From the NCBI GenBank assembly GCA_004154925.1, contig QJNS01000101.1:186001-250000 (forward strand): 64,000 nt of DNA, written 5' to 3'. Source of the stretch: Monosporascus cannonballus (Eukaryota; Ascomycota; Sordariomycetes; Xylariales). Position numbers and translations under genes: made by a program. The notes beneath the pieces are model-generated. The model saw only the letters and a list, made by a program, of their open reading frames with translations, was not told where the DNA came from and ran no database searches. Positions 36,939 through 48,004 of this stretch are shown in pieces (the first letter of the stretch is position 1; every line of letters begins with the position of its first letter).

Positions 36939-37289
36939 ATGTTGCCAAGCCGTCTCGCAGCATCTTTCCGAAGGGCCGGACACAAGACCCACTTATACCG
37001 GCCCACACCACATCTGACCGGACCGAACTCGTCACAGCCCTTCCAGAACCTCATGCGCTCATCCTTCTCAACCCACCAAGCACGACTTCGGGAGCAGACA
37101 AAAGGCCATGATGACAAGTCTCCCGGAAACCCCGAAATCCCGCGGATCAGCTTTGCGGATCTCGGCATGAGCCGCAACGTCAAGGTGGTTGTGTACGTGC
37201 TTATAGGCATATTCGGGACCATCGAGTCTATCGTCTGGACGCAGGCGATCTGGCGATGGTTTAAAGGCGAGAAAGACGACGTAGCTTAG
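36939..37289 (+). CDS. Small predicted mitochondrial membrane protein, unknown function
   Basis: A single exon of 116 residues. The first 50 residues are basic and Ser/Arg-rich without acidic residues (MLPSRLAASFRRAGHK at the start), a typical mitochondrial targeting presequence. RSSFSTHQ gives a plausible processing region. After a polar linker the block ISFADLGMSRNVKV leads into one transmembrane helix (VVVYVLIGIFGTIESIVW), then a Trp-rich end WRWFKGEKDDVA. Single-pass layout with a short charged tail suggests an inner-membrane protein, possibly an accessory of a respiratory or assembly complex, but no family is recognised. The coherent architecture and clean frame argue it is real. It lies alone between two gene-free stretches. 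Confidence 0.65.
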   Translation: MLPSRLAASFRRAGHKTHLYRPTPHLTGPNSSQPFQNLMRSSFSTHQARLREQTKGHDDKSPGNPEIPRISFADLGMSRNVKVVVYVLIGIFGTIESIVWTQAIWRWFKGEKDDVA

Positions 37290-38769
37290 AAGAAGGCATA
37301 AACCTATAAGCGCTCGTTGTTCCGATGTACTGGGCTGGGAGGACTTTCACCGAGATGTTGGGTCGGGCGGACCTCATAACTTGACAATTTGTATATTATT
37401 AGAACGGCCTCTTCTATGTATCATCGGAAGCGTGATGTTGGGCTTGAACTTAACCACTTTGATAGAATAGACTATTTCTCTCAGGACATCCCTTAACGCT
37501 CTTACGTTATATATTCACCGTATCTAACATGTTGAGTTGGCGACTACAGGAGTCGTAAATAGGACCCCATGATTAAGAACGTAGGCTAGGCTGAGCTAGC
37601 AGTTGGACTGGATGACTTCTCATGATTTGCCTGATCCCCCTTATTCAGGGGCCACTACCTATTTCCACTACTAACTAGGCAATGTTAGTGTACGAGAGCG
37701 CTTCTCGTAGAGGCCCTCCGGGACTACGGTATGTTCATAGAAATGTACTATGTGCTATGATACATTAGCCTTGGCGGGTCGTGTGAAAGGAAATGCGTTG
37801 CCTTTCATATGGATCATAGGCAAGCACACACGAGGATGCGGAGAATGCTACTAGGACCCAAGACCCGGGAGAGCACGTATGGGAAAGGAATAGAGCTACC
37901 TCTGCCTCCTGATCAGCACTTATGATAGAGCACCTCCTCGAGGATATCACGCAGACCGCGACGTCCCTTCAGAGCACAGCGGTGGTCAGGGTTAGCAGCT
38001 TGGAGGAATAAAGACTGAACGTAGTATAAGGAATTAAATATCTAAGAGAAAGGGGACCGATCCGTTTCGATTCGAATAGTCACTTACTCGGTCTGAATAT
38101 CCGGTTATCCCGAATTGAATTCGATGGCTTGCGAGAACACGGAAAACACTTATCCCATGTCACGAAGGCCAATGTTGGACACCCCTTTTCCTCCAAAACG
38201 CAAAGCCTTCTGTTATTCGGTATCAGCGTTTATGATGTAACTATGGACATGATTCCGCTCTGTTTTCCTTTTTTTTTTTTTTATGCTATTAGGATTCAAC
38301 AAAGCACTCTCTTGAGGTTTGGTTTGACCTTCGTCCATGCCCCGAAGCAGAGGATCACACGGACAGAATTTCTCCGAATCGCAGCCCAGACGAAGATAAG
38401 CCCCAACCAAGGTACTTCGATGCGTCCCGCAAATGTGGGCCTTCCCGGCTTGGTCGGAGAACCCAATGATTAAGGGAAATTCCCATTTTTTAGGGACTTC
38501 CCAATCAGTTCCCAAGACTTGGCATGCAACATTTACGGAACAGTTGGGACCGCCCGGCTATCATCGATGAGCTTGGTGAACGCGTCGCAGTTTCGCTCAA
38601 TTGGATTCCTGGAGACTTTAATAGTAACTCTTATCCCCGGCACTCCTCGCATAGCGTCAATGCCGCGTCGAGCAGGAAAGCCCTCGAGATCCCGCGTCTA
38701 CAAATCCTCTTCTGTAGCACAGCAGCAACCCGTCCGGCCTCCGTTCGCGGTTGTCGAGTAGAGAACATC
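37290..38769. other. Intergenic, no gene seen
   Basis: About 1.5 kb with scattered stops in all frames. A T homopolymer of about 14 bases lies at 38269-38282. The part after 38500 continues in frame into the PQ-loop gene but has no protein texture and is taken as its leader. Confidence 0.5.
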
Positions 38770-39746
38770 ATGGGCTTCTTCGCGACGCTCGCCGGCTATG
38801 CCGCGCCGATGTTCCTGATCATGTCGCCGATCATAACCTACACCGACCAGGCCATGTCTATGCATCGCTTGAAGTCGAGTGCGGGCTTCTCCCTCGACAT
38901 TCCGCTTATTATGCTTGTCGCATCGATATGCAGGTTCGTCCCGATCTTTCTCTGAGCTCAAGAGTCTTTCCAGGGCAATTCTGATTCTTTGCCAAACAGG
39001 GTATTCTACTTCCCCGGCGCTCGATACGATACGGCACTGCTCATACAGTCCTTCTGCAACATCTTGGTTCAACTGGTGCTGTTGAAGGTGGCTCTCGACT
39101 ATCGCCCTTCATCGACGTCGAAAGGGGGCGACGCTGCGATTCCCTTCGCCGGCGTGCAAGATGGCCTGTCAGGCGTCCGGAGACCTTATAACTTCTGGCG
39201 ATGGCGTTCCCCAAAGCCGTACGCTTTCCCGCCTCGTCCAGTGTCTCTAGTCATGGGCTGACATGATCCCTTAGTTACTGGCACTTCCTTCTATATCTAT
39301 CCGTCGTTCTCACCGTGTTCGAATTGATCCTCTCCCCGTACGAATCCCTCTATTCGAAATATTCGGACCTCGTAGGCTATATCGGCCTCTCGGTCGAGGC
39401 GACCCTGCCCCTCCCGCAGCTGGTAGCCAACGCGCGTTCGCGATCCTGTAAAGGCTTCCGCTTTTCGGTCTTGGCGATGTGGCTGCTTGGTGATGCCATG
39501 AAGATGTATTGGTTCTTCACATCGATCACGGAGATACCCTGGTCTTTCAAACTGTGCGGAATGTTTCAGGCACTCTGTGACGCTATGCTTGGTGTTCAAT
39601 ACTTGGTTTATGGTGATCGCCGAGGATGTACGGCTTACCAACCTTCTTGGCCATACTCTGGTAAACCTCGTATATCTAGATATCCTAGTGGTCGGGAGAC
39701 TCCTACGGGGAGCCCAATCCCATTAGGTGAGAAGACGTTTTATTAA
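38770..39746 (+). CDS. PQ-loop repeat membrane protein (Any1/SLC66A2-like)
   Basis: Three exons (38770-38933, 39000-39218, 39275-39746) join in frame to 284 residues; introns are 66 and 56 nt. The start MGFFATLAGYAAPMFLIMSP opens directly with the first membrane helix. The first PQ-loop equivalent (PIITYTDQAM..RLKSSAGFSL) has DQ instead of PQ; the second is canonical: PLPQLVANARSRSCKGFRF followed by MWLLGDAMKMYWF. About seven hydrophobic segments are visible, as expected for two triple-helix bundles plus a linker. Yeast Any1 is a Golgi/endosomal PQ-loop protein that counteracts phospholipid flippases; vertebrate SLC66A2/PQLC1 is a relative. Function is inferred from that family. An in-frame ATG at 38524 was rejected because the extra residues lack conservation-like texture. 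The C-terminal tail (PSGRETPTGSPIPLGEKTFY) is soluble. Confidence 0.85.
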
Positions 39747-42160
39747 TAGAGAGCAATTTGCTTCGACTCCAAGCCTATGGTGAGCCCATACGGCAATAAG
39801 ACCAGCGGTTGGCGAGACAACAAGTACATACACAGGCCTAGTACTTTGTAGGTAGCTTCATATTTAGCCTACATAGTTACCTACTAGGCATGCCATACAC
39901 GTGTAGCGAAGTGCTGTGACTGGCTACCCATACTCCTCCCCCTTGCACTATAAAAGTTTACATATTCACTCTACGCGTTCAATGGCATACAGAGATTGCA
40001 TCAATACGACCGTCGCGACATCACATCGCGACATCTCAATGAAATAACGCCTTTGGGTTATTGAGTTACGTCATACGAAGAAGTACTGGACAATTAAGTG
40101 CTACATCCCACTTTGGGTGCTTGGCACCGATAGTGGTGGGGCTTTTCTTCGTTCGAGTACAATTATACAATTATGGGTTAATAGGGGTGAAGGAGTACAT
40201 CCTGACTCTTTTCCTTTCTGTCAGAACGAAGCCATAAGTTATTATGTTTCTAAGTGGGAAATGCCTAGCAGCTTACCAGATATCGGAGTCTCTAAGGAAG
40301 TTTTGTCTAGGTCCTCATAGAAGATACAGTTCTTATGGCGCATATGCCATGATATCCCGGGAAGTCACTATTCACAGCGGCCCAATATCCTTCACTCGAG
40401 TTTCGGGTTGGCCAGGAGAGCTTTCCTCCCAATCCCACTATGGTAATTTTACTCTTACAATTGCTAGTCAATTCTCCGAGTGTCCCCTTGACCAACTCGC
40501 ATCGTTTATGTGAACTTATGCGAATGCTGCCGCCAGAGCACCACTGTCCATGCTGTGGATATCTGTTTATGATCCAGTCCAATCGTTATATTCAGCCAAC
40601 TTACAATCGCTTAGTGAACTGCTGCATGCTTGTCTGAGCTCGCGCTCTAAAGCCGCTCGCGAGCCTACAATCTTAGCCAAGACTTATAAGTTGCCCTCGT
40701 TAGTTCGCAGCAGGCCTTTGAGAGTTACGGCTGGGCACGTCAGATTGTCTTTATTGGTAATTTATCTTGTTTCCGCAACACTGTTATACTCGGCCCTTCT
40801 TTTGGTGAGTTCTCCTTCGTTTGGTTGACTTCAGTTCCCCCATAGTCCTTTTAGAACACTTAGTATAGCGTGCCATAAACGAGCCAATGTTCCGGGCATG
40901 TTGAATTACCTTGTTCAACGCCAGTATCAGTATGCTTTTCTCAAATGGATCGTTGACTTCGTCTGCAGAACTTGGTGCTGGCCTGGCTGCCCCTTAGTGG
41001 ACCTCGAGAGTGCTTTCCCATAGTCTTTGCTCGCCGAGTTTCTAAGCCTCTAAGAGCGCTTGCAACTTGACGCACAACTCTCGACGAGTCCTATCGTTGC
41101 CAAAAACGACCCGCCAATCTTTCAAAGCGTACGTCGTTATTCTATCCAACCGGGGAAGTCACTGACGCGTGAAAAGCGGACCTGGGGTTTGGATTGGAAG
41201 TTTTGATGGTGTTGCTGCCGAGGGCTCCCAGCAACAATATATTTCCATGACCACGCACAGCAAAAGCGGCCCCTCGTAACTACGTACCTCCTCATCACAT
41301 ATTCGGCTTATCGAGTTCGATCATCCACATCGTATGCTGAAATACATTCTTTATCTGCTCCCGTCCCAGCCATCCCAATCTGTTATCCGTAACTTCTATA
41401 TCACCGAGTCTTGACTTGGTGGTTGTTGATATTCCTGCGTGGCGTTTACATATTCAAAGTAATCACACACTCGTCAGGAAATTCCAACTCATGACATACG
41501 TCTTCTTCCCACCACCAGGGTACGTTTTATGGTCTACACCACTTAATGCGATCTGTCTACACGATAACCTTCAGGCCATCTGCTGCACTACTTCTCTGAC
41601 TTGATCACTCTATTCTTGCCCTCCACCCAACAATCTTTACCCTATCAACCATCCGACACCCTTCTACATTGCACACCAGGTTCGTCGACAGTATACTACT
41701 ACCCTTCCCAGTTCACTATACAACTACAATATCAAATCTGATCCCCCTTCTGGTAAGTGCAATACCCCCCTTCCCCCTCCACACAACATCGAACCCAATT
41801 CATCTTTCCCTCCTAGCACATTGCCCTTTATATCTCAGCCATTCGCTCCAATAAAAGGGCAGATAAGATATTACATCCTATATGTCAGAGTTGGCTGTTT
41901 ATAAGCATCTTCACCGTACAAGGCGAGCCTAGCCCACACATTCCTCACTTCCTACCTCGAGTTCTACAATATCCATCCCACATACCACCTTCTACCCGTG
42001 CCGAGGGCATAACTCAGGTCCCAGCATCTCACCTGTCCCTTCAACTATCCCCCTACAATCCATCCTCCCAACTCACTCACTCACAAGTTATCAACACTTT
42101 CCAATTTCGGCGCCGATCTAACATCTTCTACATTAGTCCAGTCTGCACTAATCGGCCATC
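39747..42160. other. Long intergenic region with a pyrimidine-rich leader at its right end
   Basis: No convincing gene over 2.4 kb. One frame at 40244-40828 is open for nearly 195 codons with a single TGA at 40511 and ends in a hydrophobic stretch; it is noted as a weak candidate only. From about 41500 to 42160 the + strand becomes C/T-rich (CCTCCCAACTCACTCACT-type sequence), which in filamentous fungi usually marks the promoter and 5' leader of an expressed gene, here the one starting at 42161. Confidence 0.5.
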
Positions 42161-43585
42161 ATGCCTCCGCCGACCAAGACCAGCTTCAAGACCTACGAGG
42201 CGCAGACCCGCCTGCTGGCGGCAGTGATCGCGACCAACAAGGGCATCAAGCTCGACTTCAAAGGTAAGACACGATCCCTTCGCTTCCATCGCTCGCCTCA
42301 CTTCCATTCCTATGTCCTACGCCCCCCCCCCCCCCTTCCCTTCCCGCTGGCGTTTCTGGGCCGGGGGCATCCTCGTGCTTTTCTCATGTAAGTTTGGGAT
42401 ATAAATCTGATAAAAGGTATCAGCACTCGCGGCTCATGTAGGCGGAGGCGCCTCCCCCAGCTCCATAGACCACCGCCTGCGTCCCATCAAGCAGCTGGCC
42501 AAGATGCAGGTGCAATGCGTAAGCAAAGGAGAGGACCCGGGCCAGCTGCCGGTGGAGAAAGGAGGTAAATAATAGCCCGGCGCTCCTCCCACTTTCTTGA
42601 CTTCTCATTCCACGCCTCACATACACACGCACACATACATACACATACAGACCTCAATCACACATCTTGACACGTTCCATGTCCTTTACCATCCGTCATC
42701 ACTATTGTTGTCGTCACAACCTGATGTCTTGGTGTCTCGGGCTAATTCCGCAACCCATTTCCAGAAATCCACAAGCTCTACGGCGAGTCGACTCCGGCCG
42801 GCCTCGAGTGGCAGTTCCGCGACATAAAGAAGATCGGCAAGGCCCAGCAGGATGCCGTTATGAACGGCGAGTCGCCCGCCGGCGTCCTCGGCAACAGCAG
42901 CCGTGGTCGCGCCTCCACGCCGCGCGCCGGCTCCGGTACGGCCGCCTCGACGCCCGGCTCCCGCGCTAGCAAGTCCAGCGCTGCCGCTACCCCGAGCACC
43001 GCCACGCCCGGCAGCCGCGCCAGCAAGGGATCGGTCGCCCTGGACCTCGGCAATAGCCAGAAGCGTTCGCGCCCGGTGCGGGACGTCTCGGATGATTTCG
43101 AGTCGGACGACACGGACTACGACCAGAAGGACGGCCCGGACCCCGATGAGACGCCCACCGGCCGCAAGAAGCCCAAGTACGCCGCGGCCCGCGGCGGTGC
43201 CGGCGACCGGCAGCACCAACCCGGTACTTCTGCTGCTACCCCCTCCGCGGGCGGCAACGCCTCATCCTCAGCTTCCGGCAGCGGCGCGTCCACCTTCGGC
43301 AACGGCACCGGTACCGCATCTTCCGGGGGCGCCAACAAGAACACCTTCATCGACTTGGTCGACGACGATGACGACGACGAGGAGGAGGCGGCGCGGGAGA
43401 ACGCCGGCGGCGGCGGCAAGAAGCCCGTCATCAAACAGGAGCCGAAGGCGAAGTCCGCTTCGGCCGGTAGTGCCGCTGCCGGCGACGACGACTACGGCTA
43501 CGGCGACGGCCCTTCGGGCTACTACGGCTCGTTCGTGGACGACGGTAGCTTCAATACCAGCTTCCTGCCCGATGGCGAGGTCTAA
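42161..43585 (+). CDS. Acidic, largely disordered nuclear-type protein of unknown function, 348 aa
   Basis: Three exons (42161-42263, 42442-42564, 42765-43585) join in frame. The N-terminal 110 residues look folded and conserved: TYEAQTRLLAAVIATNKGIK at the start, SSIDHRLRPIKQLAKMQ in exon 2, EIHKLYGESTPAGLEWQFRD in exon 3. The exon-2 to exon-3 frame is fixed by this run. The rest is low-complexity: Ser/Thr/Ala/Gly repeats, a basic patch RKKPKYAA, an acidic run (VDDDDDDEEEAARE), KKPVIKQEPK (a SUMO-type motif), and a Gly/Tyr/Asp-rich tail. This composition suggests a chromatin- or transcription-linked nuclear protein, but I recognise no named family. The second intron is long (200 nt) and contains a CA/CATA microsatellite. 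A pyrimidine-rich leader precedes the start. Confidence 0.75.
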
Positions 43586-44669
43586 ATCTTGCGTACGCAC
43601 GCGCGGACTTCTTCCTACGCGAGAAGTAGGAACTCGGGCAGGTGGTGGCCTAGGGATCAAACATCTCGGCCGTGCGTAATGCGACTCGCTCACTCGTCTG
43701 TCTGCCTGTCTGTCCGTCTGCCTGGATAGCCCCGTCGATTCCCACGCTCTCTCGCTTGCTCTGCCCCGGCCTCCGCTCGACTGCCGCACACCACCCAGGC
43801 CAATCGTCGCAATTGTATTCCCCCACGCCCCAAGAAAAATTTCATATCTCGATCAACCGCTCACCTACGAGCCGACTGACCTCCCGACGCCTATGCGGCG
43901 CTGCGGATACGACTCCGGAATTGTACGACGACAACCGCGAAATACCAATGATGCGAAGGCTTCTTTTCTTTTTTTTCTTTCTCCTCTTGCGCCGCAAGAT
44001 AATTTCGGTTCGGTTCGGTTCGCGATGCGATGGTCTGTCTCCACGTAATTGGTACGCGCATTGCGAACAGCAAAAATTGGTAACTCTTCGACGCATTCGT
44101 CGGACTATAATGAGATATTTTCGTTACCCCCGAAATCGCCGCATGCAGGTGTATGTGCGTTCGCCTAACCTGTCCTGTCCTATCTCGACATTGCACCGCG
44201 GATATGGACCGCGTTGCCGGGGATCTTACAGCGGATCTATGCGGCAGCCGGCATGAATGCTGTTCGATACGACTTGGGGGTCTCCCGTAATCGTGTTGGA
44301 CGGATGGCGTACTTGATTAACCCGACTCCGCATCTACTAGTCCCGGCACCCAGAAGTTCCCCTGAATAGACAGGGTATTTGCCGTCAAGGATTCTTGCAA
44401 GCATAAGGCGATGGTCCTATACACGGAACATGCGACTGTTCTGTCTCCTGGAGAGATTTTTTTTTTTCCCCTTCGCGATGGACTTTCTTTTTTTTTAATT
44501 TTGTGAGCCTTGCTAGTTTTGCGGGTATCTACCTAGATAGACAGACAGTCAGACAGACACTTTCTCGACAGCCCGAGCCGGTGTTAAATGCGAATCCCGT
44601 TATGTTTACCTAACCCTACCCGGCCCCAACCCGGGCGCCATCTGACACGTAACACCTAATACACGACTC
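43586..44669. other. Intergenic, convergent 3' regions
   Basis: About 1.1 kb between the 3' ends of two convergent genes. It contains T-rich runs (43966-43985, 44458-44468, 44488-44498) and a short ACAGACAGTCAGACAGACAC repeat at 44541-44561. A 194-codon + frame at 43672-44256 has no protein texture. No gene is proposed. Confidence 0.55.
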
Positions 44670-46769
44670 TTAATGCAGCAGGAGGTTCCACAGCGCGTCC
44701 GTGTCCACGTAGTCGTGGTGGATGATGTTGACGAGCCAGACGTCGGCCCTGACGGCCTCGAGCAGGGCCGCGCTCTCGGAACCCTTGCCGTAGACCTTGG
44801 CCCACTCGGCGAAGATGCCGAAGGCCTCGTCGGCCCAGGCGCGGAAGCTGACTTCCTCGATGATGGTCGGCGTGACGATCTCCTTGCCGGGAAATACGCC
44901 CCACGTGACGGCGTTGGTACTGGGCTCCTTCGCCGCCTCGCCCGCGAGCCCGCCCGTGAGGTCCGACGACGCGAAGTCGCCGGTCGCGCTCGCCGCGTAC
45001 CAGGACACGGTGTCCTGCACCTCGGCGCTCTGCAGCTTCTCCGCTAGGACCCGCCACTCCGCCGACGGCAGGAAGAACTCGACGAAGGCCTTCTGGAAAA
45101 TGAAGCCCTGCTGGGGGCCCCAGCCGAACGTCGGGTCCGAGGAAGGCAGCCCGTTCACGGCCGGCTGCGACGCCACGGTCCACCAGCCCTTGGAGTTGAG
45201 CGCGAGGAGTTGGTCGGCGATGGTCGCCGTTTCGGCGTTAAGTTCCTCCTCGCTCCAGGGTATCGCCGAAAGCTCCCCTTTAAGATGTCGCACAAACAGG
45301 CCATTGATGTCCTCTGGCTTCTTGGGGTAGCCCCACAGGGTAATGGCTTGGGCATTTGTGACGTGCAGGCTGGGTCCGTAGCCGTCGATTTCGCCGTATG
45401 CCGGGGATCTCGCATCACCCCATCTACCATTAGGGAAGTCGTCCCACGTCGCCTCCCGGCCCAGCGTTCCTTCGCCTTCGGATATCGCGAGCGTGTTCGC
45501 TCGGGTGTTGATGGGTTCGGCTAGGATGCTCGCTTCGGCCTGCGTCGCCTCGTATTCGGGGTGTGACGGGGATCCCTCTGACACGATCACGCGATTCCGT
45601 GGCTCTGACCCCACGGTCGACTGCCTCCTTATACGCTCCTGCGCCGGCACGGGCAGCTCATGAATGGATGCGTCGACGTCGGACCTGGCGATGGATTCTC
45701 TCCTCTCGCGGTGCTTCGTCGGCATAGATGGCTCATGAGTAGATCCATTGACCTCGACCGTCGGGGCTCTGGACGCCAAAACATCCGCGACCGCTTCGTG
45801 TTCCTCCGGAGTCGAAGGGGGTATTAGCTTGGTTCGCTCGAGAATGAACGATACGGCCTTTTCGAGATTGAGCGTGTAGAAGTGGAAACCTTTCGGGCCA
45901 GGTGTCCTGCTCTTGATCTCCTTGACCCGTTCGACGATCTCACTGAGGATATCGACGCCGACGTTCTTGACCTTCTCGTCGTCCTTCTTGACCGCATCTA
46001 GTCTAGCTGATATGGGGTCCGGTATCTTCGCATGGCTCAACTTCGTCGTTCTCTTGATCATCTGGTAGCTCTGAATGGGCATCAGCCCCGGAATGATCGG
46101 TAGTGTCTTAAAGGCCCCGCTGGGATGTTCTCTCAAAATGCGCTCGAACCTATCGTAGGCTTCGGTGTCAAAGAACAGTTGTGTCATGATGAAGTCTGCA
46201 CCGGCAAGCGTCTTTTCCACCAAGTAGGGAAGATCGTGCTCCAGGCTCTGGCCTTGGGGGTGACTCTCGTCCGCATGACCCTCGGGATATGCGGCGACCC
46301 CGATACAGAAATAGTCGCCATGGGTCTTCCTGATGTATCTCACGAGATCTATAGCCCACTTGAAGTCCTCATCGATCGCATCTTCGGGTTCTCCGTTGGG
46401 ATCCTGATACTCGGCAGCTCTAGGTGGGTCGCCTCTTAAGGCCAAAATATTCCGTATGCCGAGGGCTTTCGCGTCTTCTAGAGCGGCATCGATCATCCTC
46501 CGACTCATGTTGGTGCATGTTAAGTGTAAGCATGTCGTCAGGCTAAGTTCCCTCTGGCATATCTCGGCGAGCTCGAGCGACTTGGTTGCCGTCGATCCTC
46601 CCGCTCCCCAGGTCACGTTGACAAAAAGCGGTCGTAATGCGCGAGCCATCCGGTCGAGACGGTCTCGGAGGTTCGCAAAACCCATCGTCGTCTTGGGAGG
46701 GAAGAACTCGAGAGAGAAATAGTTGGAGTCGGCCGGCAAGGCGGCTATCTTATCTGTGATCTTCTCCAT
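44670..46769 (-). CDS. MET12: Methylenetetrahydrofolate reductase, Met12 type
   Basis: One uninterrupted frame of 699 codons from ATG 46769; the frame is open to an upstream ATG at 46856 (29 more residues), but MEKITDKIAALP is the family's usual start. The N-terminal catalytic TIM barrel shows FSLEFFPPKT, VTWGAGGSTA, LHLTCTNMS, NILALRGDPP, VAAYPEGH, ADFIMTQLFFD and IIPGLMPI: FAD- and folate-site motifs. GFHFYTLNLEKA closes the barrel around residue 310. A variable Ser/Arg/Glu-rich linker follows (about 320-440). The C-terminal regulatory domain then has WGYPKKPEDINGLFVRH, GWWTVASQPAVNGLPSSDP, GWGPQQGFIFQKAFVEFF and the end VNIIHHDYVDTDALW. It reduces methylene-THF to methyl-THF for methionine synthesis in the cytosol. 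Wording such as SLEFFPPKT and AYPEGH points to the Met12 rather than the Met13 paralogue. Confidence 0.95.
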   Translation of the reverse strand: MEKITDKIAALPADSNYFSLEFFPPKTTMGFANLRDRLDRMARALRPLFVNVTWGAGGSTATKSLELAEICQRELSLTTCLHLTCTNMSRRMIDAALEDAKALGIRNILALRGDPPRAAEYQDPNGEPEDAIDEDFKWAIDLVRYIRKTHGDYFCIGVAAYPEGHADESHPQGQSLEHDLPYLVEKTLAGADFIMTQLFFDTEAYDRFERILREHPSGAFKTLPIIPGLMPIQSYQMIKRTTKLSHAKIPDPISARLDAVKKDDEKVKNVGVDILSEIVERVKEIKSRTPGPKGFHFYTLNLEKAVSFILERTKLIPPSTPEEHEAVADVLASRAPTVEVNGSTHEPSMPTKHRERRESIARSDVDASIHELPVPAQERIRRQSTVGSEPRNRVIVSEGSPSHPEYEATQAEASILAEPINTRANTLAISEGEGTLGREATWDDFPNGRWGDARSPAYGEIDGYGPSLHVTNAQAITLWGYPKKPEDINGLFVRHLKGELSAIPWSEEELNAETATIADQLLALNSKGWWTVASQPAVNGLPSSDPTFGWGPQQGFIFQKAFVEFFLPSAEWRVLAEKLQSAEVQDTVSWYAASATGDFASSDLTGGLAGEAAKEPSTNAVTWGVFPGKEIVTPTIIEEVSFRAWADEAFGIFAEWAKVYGKGSESAALLEAVRADVWLVNIIHHDYVDTDALWNLLLH

Positions 46770-46856
46770 GTCGACGAGTCCGCCGGAGGCGGATCTGAGC
46801 TGGGGTGTAAGTTCGCTGGTGAGGAGTTGGACCACCTCGGCAGGAGACAGGAGCAC

Positions 46857-48004
46857 AAGTTATTTCTTCCAAGGCCCTATCTATCGTTGGGTAGGGCTTG
46901 AGACAACGGAGGCTCCCACAAGCGGAGCAGGTTCAGATTGCGATGTGTATGTCCGGTGGCGGAGGTAGAGAGGGGCACGAGCTATCGGCAGTCTTCGATC
47001 ACCGGCTAATAATAATTATCAGCTTAGGGTCTCCAAACTTGGCTTAGGCTGCCCTCTATAAAGTTTAGAGAAATCCGTGGCTTTTGGGGAAAGGACAACG
47101 TCGGTGGTTGCTTGGTACGAATGGGCAAAACCAGACCAGAAAACCTTCTTGATTTTCTTTTATGCTTGATATATACTTGTATGCATATATACACACACAT
47201 ATATGTATATTCATATGGATATATGTGAGATATGTTTCCAGTTAGAACCTTCTCGTCACACTCTATCCAAAGAAATACCACTCCCATTGTGACAGTTTTT
47301 CGTCATCGTGCTTGCTGCTCAGGCATTGCCGATACCAGTCAACGTGGGGTTCTCTGCTCTGCATCTGCAGGTAACCCCGCATGGTCCGTTGAATGCTCCG
47401 TATATTTGGTACATACAGTACCACTTTGTCCGGCTCCAACCGTAGGTATACATGGGCATGTAAGTTGGGCAAGAGGCGAAGTCTTACAGGTTCAATAGTT
47501 GACTTGAATTCCAGAACGGATCCCGTCACTCGTACATCTGTATAATTATGCAATTACTTCAATATATCCCTGGTATCCTAGGTGTTTCTGTCAACGGGAT
47601 ATGTCCCTAGCATTGCTGGCAAGTGAGGCTCTTCGTTCGGAGGGCTCACGGCTTGCCATTTCGGACTTAGTATGTCTATCAGGATCCCTGTTCGCCGAAT
47701 CCCCGAGGAGCCTGGGTTATCTGCCATCCTTATCTCATCGGCTTCTCTAATCAAGTCGGGACCTTGTCCTACATTCTGTATTTGTAAGCTAGGAGCATGT
47801 AACAGGTAGGTATTGCATGGGATGGGATCCAACGGAAGGTGTCAAAGGAAGGTAGAGACTTTTCATTTAGATCGTCTTTCAATTCAAATGGGCACTGAAT
47901 AGGACCATTTTATTATTTTCCCTCCGGGACCAGTCCTGGTTTCCCAAGTTGATCTTTGTGTTATCCATTCCGCCTTTCGTACTACGGTCGTACGCATCGT
48001 CAAC
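46857..48004. other. Intergenic region with TA/CA-rich simple sequence
   Basis: No gene was recognised. 47160-47240 is a mixed TATA/CACA/CATA simple-sequence tract. The left part should hold the reductase promoter. Confidence 0.5.

Noticed and set aside
38524..38769. In-frame upstream extension of the PQ-loop protein
   Set aside because: The extra residues lack membrane or conserved character, while MGFFATLAGYAAP begins exactly at the first helix.
43672..44256. 194-codon + frame after the acidic-protein gene
   Set aside because: It contains a T-homopolymer giving a false hydrophobic stretch and has no protein texture elsewhere; it is convergent 3' flank.
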